Shown here in pieces: positions 41,340 through 49,838 of a DNA stretch of 64,000 bases. Below the pieces are notes generated by a model, which saw only the letters and a program-made list of their open reading frames with translations, was not told the origin of the DNA and ran no database searches. Numbering within the stretch: position 1 is the stretch's first letter; each line of letters starts with the position of its first letter. The DNA comes from Hinthialibacter sp964556895 (GTDB taxonomy: Bacteria; Hinthialibacterota; Hinthialibacteria; Hinthialibacterales; Hinthialibacteraceae): positions 42,995 to 106,994 of the forward strand of contig CAZKYC010000003.1 in NCBI GenBank assembly GCA_964556895.1, read 5' to 3'. The translations under genes and the position numbers were made by a program.

Positions 41340-42968
41340 TTAATGCATCATCCATTCTGATAATCCCGTATTCGCTGGTTTTCGATAATACACCACATGA
41401 GACGCAGTCAAATGGCGCGCGGGGTTGCCTTCAACGATATTGAAATTCGTATACGGATCGGCTTCGTATTCTATCTGAAACGCATCGCCTGGGGTAATGT
41501 CATTGCTTATATTGATATCCCACGGGACGACCACATCGCCTGGACACCACCCCGCCCGACTGAAAATCCAAGTTCCGGCTTGTGGGCGGCAGGGATTCAT
41601 ATAACAGTCATCACGCCATAACACATTTTCATACACGCCGTCATTGACGCGCACGGTCCGGCCTCTGACGATAAATTCCGCCGCGTTGCTTGTGTTAGGC
41701 GCTTGCCCGTGGCCAGTGACGACTAGTCTAAGTTTGGCGCGCCCGGTCTCTTCTGGAGCGTCGAGAGTCTTGTCTCGAAAGAAGTTGTATATCGGGTTGT
41801 TGCGGTCGCCATAGCGGGGCTGGCCGTTCCATACATTCTCAACCTGGAACGGTTCCCATTCAGGGGCGCCTTTATAAAAATAAAACTCGAGCGTCACCAA
41901 CCACCCGGCGCCCTGTGCATGCCCCGGCCCCACCCAGGTGTCAATAAACGTTTGAAGGCGAGTCGTTCCGCGAAGAAACGATTGATAGTCAGTCACATCC
42001 CACCACCAGACGCCGCCTTTTCGGTAGGGCGTCATAAAACGGCCAATCTCAACGTTGGTGCGCCCGTTTCGCGCGCTGATGGTCATGATGCGGTCCCAAT
42101 AATCAAACCCGCCTTCGGGGGCTTCAAGAACCATTTTCATCAACACTCGTTCGTAAACCGTTTCATCTTCTGGGAAGTCGAAGTTTCGGCTGGGCTGGCG
42201 GTTGTTGATATAAATGTATTCTTGGTCAAACGTCTCGACAATCAAAGGCGGCTCATATGGTGGTTCAGGGTCATCAAACGAAACATAGACATCATTGAGT
42301 TCGATTGTCGGGCGAGAATTAGACGATGAGCGCGCTCCAAAGGCGACGCGCGATTCGAAGGGCGCCATTTCGGCGATGAATTTTTCTTCATAAACAAACT
42401 CATTGTCAATCAGAAGATTGACCAATGCGCCGCCCAAGACAAACTCGATGTCTAATAAAAACTGATGCCGTTCGCCGTCACGAAAATCGATAGGAGACCG
42501 GCGGTTAGCGCGTTCGGCGCCATCCCAATGCAACGACAGTTCATAGCCTCGATCAGCGCCGGTGTAGTCATCAGGGTTTGAGATATCGACGCCGACTCCA
42601 AACGAGCCAGACAGGTTGGGTTCTTCCCAATTTGCGGCAGGGGCTTCACCTGAGGCGCCATAGTCTTGAGTATTTAACAAGAGAAAGCCCGCGCCTTCCC
42701 TTCCCCGCGTGATTGACATCGTCCATTGGGCGCTGATGCGTTGATACGTCCCGGATGCGGTTTGATCAAACGCAATCGCGTTTGATTCCGCCGCGGCCCT
42801 CACCAATACCATGGCGCCATCGACGGGCGCCAAGTCGCGCACGCGCCAATGATTGGAGGCTTGGTAAGGAGTGTTGTCTGGCGCACCTTCGAACGATTGA
42901 ATGGTTGGCCCTGCGTTACTGTGTCCAATGAGAAATCCAAAGAAGATGATGAAAAGTCGGTTATGCAT
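41340..42968 (-). CDS. Exported PNGase F-like protein with aromatic tail
   Basis: 542 residues with a signal peptide (cleaved near SNAGP). Residues about 22-232 look like a concanavalin-type beta domain. The rest resembles peptide-N-glycosidase F, which removes N-glycans from asparagine. WDRIMTISARNG (291-302) with Asp292 corresponds to the PNGase F catalytic Asp60; EIGRFMTPY follows; the FIDTW segment (341-345) has Asp343 where PNGase F has Glu118; the second barrel has LRLVVTGHG (414-421) and WRDDCYMNPC with AGTWIFSRAGWCPG. It ends NTGLSEWMMH, similar to the tails of two exported proteins at 22.5 kb. Activity is uncertain because of the Glu-to-Asp change. Confidence 0.82.
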   Translation of the reverse strand: MHNRLFIIFFGFLIGHSNAGPTIQSFEGAPDNTPYQASNHWRVRDLAPVDGAMVLVRAAAESNAIAFDQTASGTYQRISAQWTMSITRGREGAGFLLLNTQDYGASGEAPAANWEEPNLSGSFGVGVDISNPDDYTGADRGYELSLHWDGAERANRRSPIDFRDGERHQFLLDIEFVLGGALVNLLIDNEFVYEEKFIAEMAPFESRVAFGARSSSNSRPTIELNDVYVSFDDPEPPYEPPLIVETFDQEYIYINNRQPSRNFDFPEDETVYERVLMKMVLEAPEGGFDYWDRIMTISARNGRTNVEIGRFMTPYRKGGVWWWDVTDYQSFLRGTTRLQTFIDTWVGPGHAQGAGWLVTLEFYFYKGAPEWEPFQVENVWNGQPRYGDRNNPIYNFFRDKTLDAPEETGRAKLRLVVTGHGQAPNTSNAAEFIVRGRTVRVNDGVYENVLWRDDCYMNPCRPQAGTWIFSRAGWCPGDVVVPWDINISNDITPGDAFQIEYEADPYTNFNIVEGNPARHLTASHVVYYRKPANTGLSEWMMH

Positions 42969-42985
42969 AGCGTCCTTATGGTTAT

Positions 42986-43294
42986 TTAATTCAGTGAGTC
43001 GAGATAGTCTTGCATCTCGCCCTGGGCGTGTGAGTCGCCAGCGCGTTGGGCCATGGCGACGCCCTCGCGCAAGCGCTGTTTGGCGTCTTCAACGCGGCCT
43101 TCTTCGGCCAGTAGTTGCCCCATCATGAAATAGGCGGGCGCATATTCGACGTGGCGGCCAATAACTTGTTCAAATTGGTCAAGCGCCTCATCGGTTCGCC
43201 CGTGTTTTTTGAGTTCTAACGCCAACGCATAGCGGATAAAGGCGTCATCCGGCTCCTGCGTCAACATTTCCTGCAATTGATCTAAGCGGTCCAA
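42986..43294 (-). CDS. Small TPR protein
   Basis: 102 residues made of tetratricopeptide helices: DAFIRYALALELKKHGRTDEALDQFEQV and APAYFMMGQLLAEEGRVEDAKQRLREGV. No signal peptide, so cytoplasmic. The start is TTG at 43294, supported by AGAGGTGA just upstream. It precedes the PNGase F-like gene by 17 bases, so the two are probably co-transcribed. It is likely to mediate a protein contact; no partner can be named. Confidence 0.85.
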   Translation of the reverse strand: MDRLDQLQEMLTQEPDDAFIRYALALELKKHGRTDEALDQFEQVIGRHVEYAPAYFMMGQLLAEEGRVEDAKQRLREGVAMAQRAGDSHAQGEMQDYLDSLN

Positions 43295-43427
43295 ATCTCA
43301 CCTCTGCCTGTATAGATTCCAGCGTGTTAGGCCGATAATGGCGGTAAGCGTATTCGAGTGTAGCAGCAGCGGCATTGATTACCAATCGCGCTTTAACGAA
43401 CTGTAAATTGAATTGACGCGGCGGCGT

Positions 43428-45203
43428 ATGGACCCGGTATTCAACAAACGATTTCAATCGAACCTGGCATGTCTTCGAAAGACGCATTCAAACCTATTTA
43501 CCCAAATGCCCCAGCATTTGAAGCAAGCGGCGGCGGTCAAACCTGTTGATTTATTTCAAGAGCATCAATTTGAACACACCCTGCAATCTATCCGTTCGGC
43601 CACAGAACAAGGGATGGATTTTTTGTACCTGCTTGGATTCAATTCTGATTTCGCCGCCCGTTGTATTCCTGAAATCATCCTAGAAAACCGCGGCGTATTG
43701 ATCATTGAGCCTTCATGGGAGCGCTTTGCTTCTACGGTTTGCCTTGCTGACATTAAACCATTGTTGCGCTCGGGCCGTGTCTTTTGGGCGGTCGGAGACA
43801 GCCTGACTCAGCAAATCGAATCCATTTGGCAAGCAACCTATGCTGACGCCGCCGCAAAGCCGTTTATACAATCCGGCGACCCGGCGATGGACCCAGAACG
43901 CTTACAAACTCTTCAAACAGTCCATTCCGTTCTCATTCAAGAGATTCCAAATCGAAAGCATGCGCATGTCGCGGCCATCCAAAACTGCCCCGCCGCCTTT
44001 CGGGCGCGAAGAAACGACCCACCGCTGATCTGGACCTACAGCGACCTGAGGGGCGCCGCGAAGTATTCAATTATTCAGCATGTGTTGGTTCGCACGTTGT
44101 TTTACTACCTACGCCAATTGGGATGGCGGACGCGCTATACAGTGATGAAACCTGACGCCTACTACCCGCCCTATTATCGAATTCTTGACCTGGTCTACAC
44201 TCAGCCAGACGCCATCTTTTTGTGTAACCACTCGCCGTCGTATGACATCGCGCTGGGCGCTGAACTCAGCCGTTCGTTGCCGGTCCCAAAAATCGTCTGG
44301 TTCGCCGATGACCCGTTTTATGCGGAGCATTTCTTCTACCGCAACGGCGTCAGCCAAGACGAGCGCTTTCTTGTCGCCGATGAAGGTTGGACCAAGACGC
44401 TAGAGCGCCACGGCGCCGAATCGGTCGGTTTCATGGCGGGCGCCGTCACCAAAGCCAAACGCGGCCCCAAACGCGCAAAGCGTAAATGCGATGTAGTTTT
44501 TGTTGGCCAGGTTCGCAACCATCGCGCGTTTATCGAGAAACTCTCGCCCGCCTGGCGCGATTACGCCGAACAGTTCATCGCCGAGAAACTGACTCATCCG
44601 AGACGCGACGTGCTGGAGACCTTGCAACAGTTCCCCATGCCGGGCGAGGTGCCCCATGACCGTATGGACGAGCTGCGCCAGTATCTGTTGTGGGAAGCGA
44701 ACACGCGGTATCGAATACAGATTATCGAAGCGCTGGCTGAGTATGATCTTCACATCTACGGCAACGACGCCTGGAAAGCGCTACTGCCACAGTCGATTCA
44801 TGAGCGGTGTTTTAAGGGGACCGCGCCCTTCAAGCGCCTGTTTGAGATTTACCGCAATGCCCGAATCACGCTCAACATCCATAGCCTTCAGTCATACACT
44901 TGCTTGAATGTGCGTGATTTTGACGTGCCAGCGGCGGGAGGGTTCCTGCTCTCTGACTGGCTGCCCAAAGCCAATGAGGTGTTCAAGCCGGGGTTCGTGA
45001 GCGATCTGCCATTGAATGACAACGCCAATCAAGAAATCTTCTTCTATCAAGACAAAAAAGGCATCTGTGAGATCATAGAGTATTTCATCACCAATACTGA
45101 CCAGCGCCTCGCCTGCATCGAACGCGCCCGTGAACGCGTAATCCATGAGCATACTTACGCTCAACGCGCGCAGACGGTTGTTGATTTCATCCCAACAGTT
45201 TAA
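43428..45203 (+). CDS. CgeB-like glycosyltransferase
   Basis: 591 residues from ATG 43428 (a TTG at 43413 is the alternative). The N-terminal ~190 residues resemble a motility-accessory (MAF-flag10/DUF115-like) type segment (FLYLLGFNSDFAARCIPEIILENRGVLIIEP). The middle and C-terminal parts fit CgeB-type group 1 transferases: DAIFLCNHSPSYDIALGAEL, KIVWFADDPFYAEHFF, CDVVFVGQVRNHRAFIEKL, FKRLFEIYRNARITLNIHS and LNVRDFDVPAAGGFLLSDWL. CgeB-like enzymes glycosylate surface proteins or build surface glycans. Its last 28 coding bases are repeated 363 bases downstream. Confidence 0.85.
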   Translation: MDPVFNKRFQSNLACLRKTHSNLFTQMPQHLKQAAAVKPVDLFQEHQFEHTLQSIRSATEQGMDFLYLLGFNSDFAARCIPEIILENRGVLIIEPSWERFASTVCLADIKPLLRSGRVFWAVGDSLTQQIESIWQATYADAAAKPFIQSGDPAMDPERLQTLQTVHSVLIQEIPNRKHAHVAAIQNCPAAFRARRNDPPLIWTYSDLRGAAKYSIIQHVLVRTLFYYLRQLGWRTRYTVMKPDAYYPPYYRILDLVYTQPDAIFLCNHSPSYDIALGAELSRSLPVPKIVWFADDPFYAEHFFYRNGVSQDERFLVADEGWTKTLERHGAESVGFMAGAVTKAKRGPKRAKRKCDVVFVGQVRNHRAFIEKLSPAWRDYAEQFIAEKLTHPRRDVLETLQQFPMPGEVPHDRMDELRQYLLWEANTRYRIQIIEALAEYDLHIYGNDAWKALLPQSIHERCFKGTAPFKRLFEIYRNARITLNIHSLQSYTCLNVRDFDVPAAGGFLLSDWLPKANEVFKPGFVSDLPLNDNANQEIFFYQDKKGICEIIEYFITNTDQRLACIERARERVIHEHTYAQRAQTVVDFIPTV

Positions 45204-45556
45204 TTCTTTAGACAGTTTTATCTTTTCTAAACATAAAATGGTGGAATTCATTCCATTCATCTCACCCGTCGCAACTTCACTTGAACGGAATGAATAGAAA
45301 AAAACCAAATTTCAGCATGCAGCCAATGAAATTTCGCTTCTTGAGTAGGGCGGGTTGAGCGTAAGAGATACCCGCCGTTGAGCATTACGAAAAAATCAAT
45401 GATGGGTGAAGGCAACAAATCTCAACAGACAAGGGCTATTTCGCTGTCCGTTTGATCCCCCCTGTCCGCCTGCGGCGGACTGCCCCCCCTTAAAAAGGGG
45501 GGCTTATGACAACAAGCATTTGAGGTAAGCGCGCAGACGGTTGTTGATTTCATCCC
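45166..45556. repeat. 28-bp direct repeat flanking a 335-bp segment with REP-like hairpins
   Basis: The 28 bases ending the CgeB-like gene (45166-45193) recur exactly at 45529-45556. The second copy is followed by codons that would end the protein as ...DFIPDKK-stop instead of ...DFIPTV-stop. Between them lie GTCCGCC-TGC-GGCGGAC (45464-45480), CCCCCC-TTAAAAA-GGGGGG (45484-45502) and no gene. This looks like an insertion or partial duplication that moved the stop codon. Confidence 0.8.
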
Positions 45557-45571
45557 TGACAAAAAATAGGC

Positions 45572-46918
45572 TTACAGCCGTTTGGTGATTTCGTCGAGGT
45601 AAGAGGTGTGTATGTTGCCTTCGACAAAACGCGGGTCGTCCATGATACGCTGATGTAAGGGGATGGTGGTGGGGATGCCCTCAACCACCATTTCAGACAA
45701 GGCGCGTTTCATCTTGGCAATGGCTTCCGTCCGGTTTTTCCCATGCGACAACAGTTTCGCCAACAATGAGTCGTAATACGGCGGCACGAAATACTCACCG
45801 TATGCGTGTGAATCAACGCGAATGCCCGGCCCGCCCGGCAGGTGAAAGCCAGTGATCTTTCCCGGGCACGGCAGAAACTGGTTGCGCGGGTCTTCGGCGT
45901 TGATACGACATTCAATCGAGTGGCCCGAAATCACCACGTCTTTCTGTAAGAGTGACAGCGGTTCACCCGCCGCGATACAAATTTGTTCTTTGACAATGTC
46001 GACGCCAGTGACCATCTCAGTGACCGAGTGTTCTACCTGGACGCGGGTGTTCATCTCCATGAAATAAAAATTGCGGTCTTTGTCGAGCAGAAATTCGATG
46101 GTGCCGACGCTGGTGTAATTGACGGCGTTGACGCATCGTACGCCCGTCTCGCCCATCAACGCGCGCAGTTCCTCATCAACCACCGGAGACGGCGACTCTT
46201 CTAACACCTTTTGATGGCGGCGCTGAAGCGAACAATCGCGTTCGCCCAGATGGACGACGTTGCCGTCGTTGTCAGCCATCACCTGAATCTCAATGTGGCG
46301 CGGTTCTTCGATGAGTTTTTCGATGTAAATGCGCGAGTCGTTAAACGCTTTTTCTGACTCGGCCTGGGCGGTGACAAACGCCTGGACCAAACCGACATCG
46401 TCGCGGGCGATGCGCATGCCGCGCCCGCCGCCGCCCGAGGCCGCTTTTAACATGACCGGATACCCCAGTTGGTTGGCGACTTCGACCGCCTGGTCGGTAT
46501 TTTCAATGATGCCGGGCGACCCGGGAATCGTCAGGATGTTGTTGCGCTGCATGGTGTCGCGCGCAACCGCCTTATCGCCCATCAATGAAATGGCGTGATG
46601 GGTCGGCCCGATGAATTTGATATTGCATGACTCGCACACTTCAGCGAATCCGGCGTTCTCAGCCAGAAACCCGTAACCAGGGTGAATCGCGTCGGCGCCA
46701 GTGATTTCAGCGGCGGCGATGATGCGCGGCGTATTGAGGTAAGAATCACTTGGCGAAGGCGGGCCGATGCACACTTCTTCATCGGCGAAGCGAACGTGGA
46801 GCGATTCACGGTCGGCCTCAGAATAAACAGCGACGGTTGCGACGCCTAATTCCTGACAAGCCCGAAGGATACGCAGGGCGATTTCGCCGCGGTTGGCAAT
46901 TAATATTTTTTTAAACAT
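45572..46918 (-). CDS. accC: Biotin carboxylase subunit of acetyl-CoA carboxylase
   Basis: 448 residues. Carboxylates biotin on AccB using ATP and bicarbonate, the first step of fatty-acid synthesis. ATG 46918 gives the canonical MFKKILIANRGEIALRILRAC. Other signatures: AIHPGYGFLAENAGFAEVC, KAASGGGGRGMRIA (the Gly-rich ATP lid), HIEIQVMADNDGNVVHLGERDCSLQRRHQKVLEESP, FMEMNTRVQVEHSVTEMVTGVDIV and a C-terminal AYGEYFVPPYYDSLLAKLL. It follows accB by 28 bases. The carboxyltransferase genes accA and accD are not in the window. Confidence 0.97.
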   Translation of the reverse strand: MFKKILIANRGEIALRILRACQELGVATVAVYSEADRESLHVRFADEEVCIGPPSPSDSYLNTPRIIAAAEITGADAIHPGYGFLAENAGFAEVCESCNIKFIGPTHHAISLMGDKAVARDTMQRNNILTIPGSPGIIENTDQAVEVANQLGYPVMLKAASGGGGRGMRIARDDVGLVQAFVTAQAESEKAFNDSRIYIEKLIEEPRHIEIQVMADNDGNVVHLGERDCSLQRRHQKVLEESPSPVVDEELRALMGETGVRCVNAVNYTSVGTIEFLLDKDRNFYFMEMNTRVQVEHSVTEMVTGVDIVKEQICIAAGEPLSLLQKDVVISGHSIECRINAEDPRNQFLPCPGKITGFHLPGGPGIRVDSHAYGEYFVPPYYDSLLAKLLSHGKNRTEAIAKMKRALSEMVVEGIPTTIPLHQRIMDDPRFVEGNIHTSYLDEITKRL

Positions 46919-46946
46919 AGTGGATGGCTTTGAAAAACAACTCGTT

Positions 46947-47402
46947 TCAAGATTTTTTGATCTTGAACAGAGGCTGGCCAAACTCAACCGCCTGGCCGTT
47001 TTCTACCAATATCGACACGACGGTGCCAGCGACGCCCGCTTTGATTTCGTTCATCACTTTCATTGCTTCTAAGATACAAACAACGTGTGACTTTTGAACG
47101 ACGTTGCCTTCTTCAACGAAGGGAGGCGCATCCGGAGCGGGAGAGCGGTAAAACGTGCCCACCATCGGGGCCTTGATAATTTCTATGGTATCGTCAACAG
47201 GTTTTTCTGGGGCAGACGAGGCCGCAGGCGCCAATGGTTGAGGCGCTGGCGCATAGATTGGTTGTTGAAGCGCCGGCGCAGGCGCCGCACTTGACGTCTT
47301 TTTGACCAACACGCGCAAGCCTTCGCCTGACTCAACTTCAAGTTCGCCGACATCAGACGTCTCCACCAATTTTACGACCCGTTCTATGAAGTCAAAATCC
47401 AT
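46947..47402 (-). CDS. accB: Biotin carboxyl carrier protein
   Basis: 151 residues from ATG 47402, giving the normal MDFDFIERVVKLVETSDVGEL start; an upstream start at 47465 would add 21 residues and is less family-like. The N-terminal domain is followed by a Pro/Ala-rich linker (LQQPIYAPAPQPLAPAASSA) and the biotinyl domain with the modified lysine in CILEAMKVMNEIKAG. Its thumb segment and C-terminal VEFGQPLFKIK are standard. Co-transcribed with accC. Confidence 0.95.
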   Translation of the reverse strand: MDFDFIERVVKLVETSDVGELEVESGEGLRVLVKKTSSAAPAPALQQPIYAPAPQPLAPAASSAPEKPVDDTIEIIKAPMVGTFYRSPAPDAPPFVEEGNVVQKSHVVCILEAMKVMNEIKAGVAGTVVSILVENGQAVEFGQPLFKIKKS

Positions 47403-47534
47403 GGATGCTTTTCCATTCGTTTTTTGCTGACATGACAAAAATGTCAAATCAACGAAATTGTTCATTCATATAGTTGTATTGTTCCATGAGATAAGCCTAA
47501 ATTCAATAGACGCCGCTAAGCATTCGGTTTGCGC

Positions 47535-49838
47535 TTATTGAATAACGACCCGGATACGCTCAAAGATAGGCGAGACGCGCACATTTTCTTGTTCAAACCT
47601 CAATACCAGGTCATACACCCCGTAGGCGTCTTCTGGCGGTTCGATGAGGCCGTCGACCGTAATCATCTCGCCCGTTCTCACCACATGGTCAATGAAAGCG
47701 GCCTGCCTGCCCCGTTCCACCGCCGCTCCATTGACTTGCTGAAACTGGTAGGTAATTCGATAGCGCTGGTTGGCGGGCACGCGTTCCGGGTCCCACACGT
47801 CCCAGCCGTCGTTGCGAAGGGTGAATGTGGCTTGAACAGGCGCGCCCGGGCTGAGCGTTCGCGGGATGGTATGGTCAATAAATGTGGGCAACGCAAAATT
47901 GATCTCAGGATCGCCGCCCGAATAGTGTTGACGCAGCAAATAGAAATATGAAATCGGGTCGACAACCTCAAACGACATGTCTGGGTGTTTAGTGATTAGC
48001 TGCTGATACAGATAATACAGCGATGTTGGCGAAGCCAGGTTAAAGCGAAAGGCCTGAAAGGTCGGCTGGCCGTTTCGGGTCGAAGAGACGATTCGTTCCA
48101 CGACCGAATCGAGCGGCAACAAGCGCTCTTGGATGTTCGCGGTTTCAAGATCAAAGGGGACGATAAACTGGCTCAAGCGGCGTTCATAGGGTTTTAGAGT
48201 CAACACGCCGTGTGGAGAAAATTCACGAAAAAACGTCTGCAGGGCGTCATTAAAAAAGATTTCTTTTACGCCCTCGTCGCGGTCGAGGTCGGCGGCGGCG
48301 GTGTGACGCAGGTCGAATTTTTTATACAACTCTTTGGTGTAGTTTCTCAAAAACCACATCCCATTGGCGTCGAGGTCTGAATGTTCGCGCGGCGGTATGT
48401 AGCGGTTTGGATAACACAACCCCGCCGCCGCGCCGGCCCCAATGAAATAGTCGTTGGGCGTTCGGGTGTCATACATATATTGAAATACATGGGGCACGCG
48501 CTCTGACAACATGGGCGCGACTGACCAGGCGATGGGCAAGACGCCGCGGTATGGGTCGTCCCAGAGATAGGGGATGGTTTGATACAACAACGCCGATGAG
48601 CGAAAGTCGCCTACGATGAACAGTAGATAGTTTTTGTTTTCCAGCGTCTTGGGCTGCGGCGTTTTGTTTTGAAAGAAGCGCTCTGGCAGTTTCACATGCC
48701 GATAAACGGACGCGTTGGCCAAGGCGCCAAACGGATAGCTGTCTGCGTCGATCACGCCATTGTAGGCCGACATGATACTGACAAATTCTTCAGCGGTTTC
48801 TTCTTCGCTGTGCTTTTTTCCAATACCATCATAGGTACTGTATTTCTTCCACCACGGGACAAACCCGCCAACCCGCAGGATTTGGTCGTCGCCCAACAAA
48901 TTGTCATAAGCAAAACCTAATATGGTTCGCAACGTGTGATTGTCATAGCCCGAGTGAAAGGGGTTCCATTTGATATCCGTCGCGACTTGGTCCCAATGGG
49001 GATCAAGATCAGCGAAAAACGCGCGCTCGGCGACGTAAAAGTCACGATTCACTATCTGGCAGTTATATAGGTCGGGGTATTGAACGCCTGGCGCCTCGGT
49101 GTCCCAGTCGTAGGCGTCGATATAATTGGCGAAATATTTAGGCGATGTCTTTTGGGTCTCAAGATATAAGATGCGCGCCCAGGTGTAAGAATCGTTCTTT
49201 GGCGTCGATGCGTTGATGTTACGGTCATCAAACGGCGGCGGCAGCGGCACATAGCCAACCCCCGTAAATTGGTCAGTCAGGCGCTCGATCGAAGGCAGTT
49301 CAGGCCCGCTCATCACCAATTGGTTAAACAATGAATTTGGCGAGGTATCATGACGAACCGGCAACAGGCCGTCGACGCCCGCAACCGTCATGGCGACATT
49401 CACCGTCGCGGGGACTTTCGGGTCCCATAACACCACACCGGTGAAATTGGGCCGGAACAACTCAATCAGTGAACGAAGGTCTTCAATCTCGACTAAATTA
49501 TACGCTGAGAACGGCCCTTGGTTGGAATGGATTTTATCTAGCCAATATTGATCGACGTTAAGTTGATGAGATGACAACCGCTCGCGCACAAACAATATAT
49601 ACAATTGAGGCTGTTGACGGTTCACCAGGCCCTGAAGCGCCGTCACCAGGTTAACGACGTCATATTGCCATACCCGGTCGTCAGGGCGTGTGTTTAAATA
49701 TGAATCCAAATCAAAGACATACATCGTCTGAGACGCCGTGGCGCCCATAGGCAGGCTGGCCCCAGAGGGTTGCTGAGCGTAACTAGTGGCCGTCGCTAAC
49801 CCAATTGCCAAACAAAATAGAATGAAAAATCGTTTCAT
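47535..49838 (-). CDS. Exported GxGYxYP-family putative glycoside hydrolase
   Basis: 767 residues with a signal peptide (cleaved near SYAQQ). It resembles GxGYxYP family proteins, large secreted proteins mainly from Bacteroidetes and candidate phyla thought to act on glycans. The N-terminal VWQYDVVNLVTALQGLVNRQQPQLYILF and the DYFIGAGAAAGLCYPNRYIPP segment correspond to the family's start and name motif, the latter in degenerate form. A C-terminal Ig-like beta domain follows (PGAPVQATFTLRNDGWDVWDPERVPANQRYRI). Start ATG 49838 overlaps the stop of the upstream hydrolase by one base, so the two are co-translated. Catalytic residues are not known for the family. Confidence 0.8.
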   Translation of the reverse strand: MKRFFILFCLAIGLATATSYAQQPSGASLPMGATASQTMYVFDLDSYLNTRPDDRVWQYDVVNLVTALQGLVNRQQPQLYILFVRERLSSHQLNVDQYWLDKIHSNQGPFSAYNLVEIEDLRSLIELFRPNFTGVVLWDPKVPATVNVAMTVAGVDGLLPVRHDTSPNSLFNQLVMSGPELPSIERLTDQFTGVGYVPLPPPFDDRNINASTPKNDSYTWARILYLETQKTSPKYFANYIDAYDWDTEAPGVQYPDLYNCQIVNRDFYVAERAFFADLDPHWDQVATDIKWNPFHSGYDNHTLRTILGFAYDNLLGDDQILRVGGFVPWWKKYSTYDGIGKKHSEEETAEEFVSIMSAYNGVIDADSYPFGALANASVYRHVKLPERFFQNKTPQPKTLENKNYLLFIVGDFRSSALLYQTIPYLWDDPYRGVLPIAWSVAPMLSERVPHVFQYMYDTRTPNDYFIGAGAAAGLCYPNRYIPPREHSDLDANGMWFLRNYTKELYKKFDLRHTAAADLDRDEGVKEIFFNDALQTFFREFSPHGVLTLKPYERRLSQFIVPFDLETANIQERLLPLDSVVERIVSSTRNGQPTFQAFRFNLASPTSLYYLYQQLITKHPDMSFEVVDPISYFYLLRQHYSGGDPEINFALPTFIDHTIPRTLSPGAPVQATFTLRNDGWDVWDPERVPANQRYRITYQFQQVNGAAVERGRQAAFIDHVVRTGEMITVDGLIEPPEDAYGVYDLVLRFEQENVRVSPIFERIRVVIQ

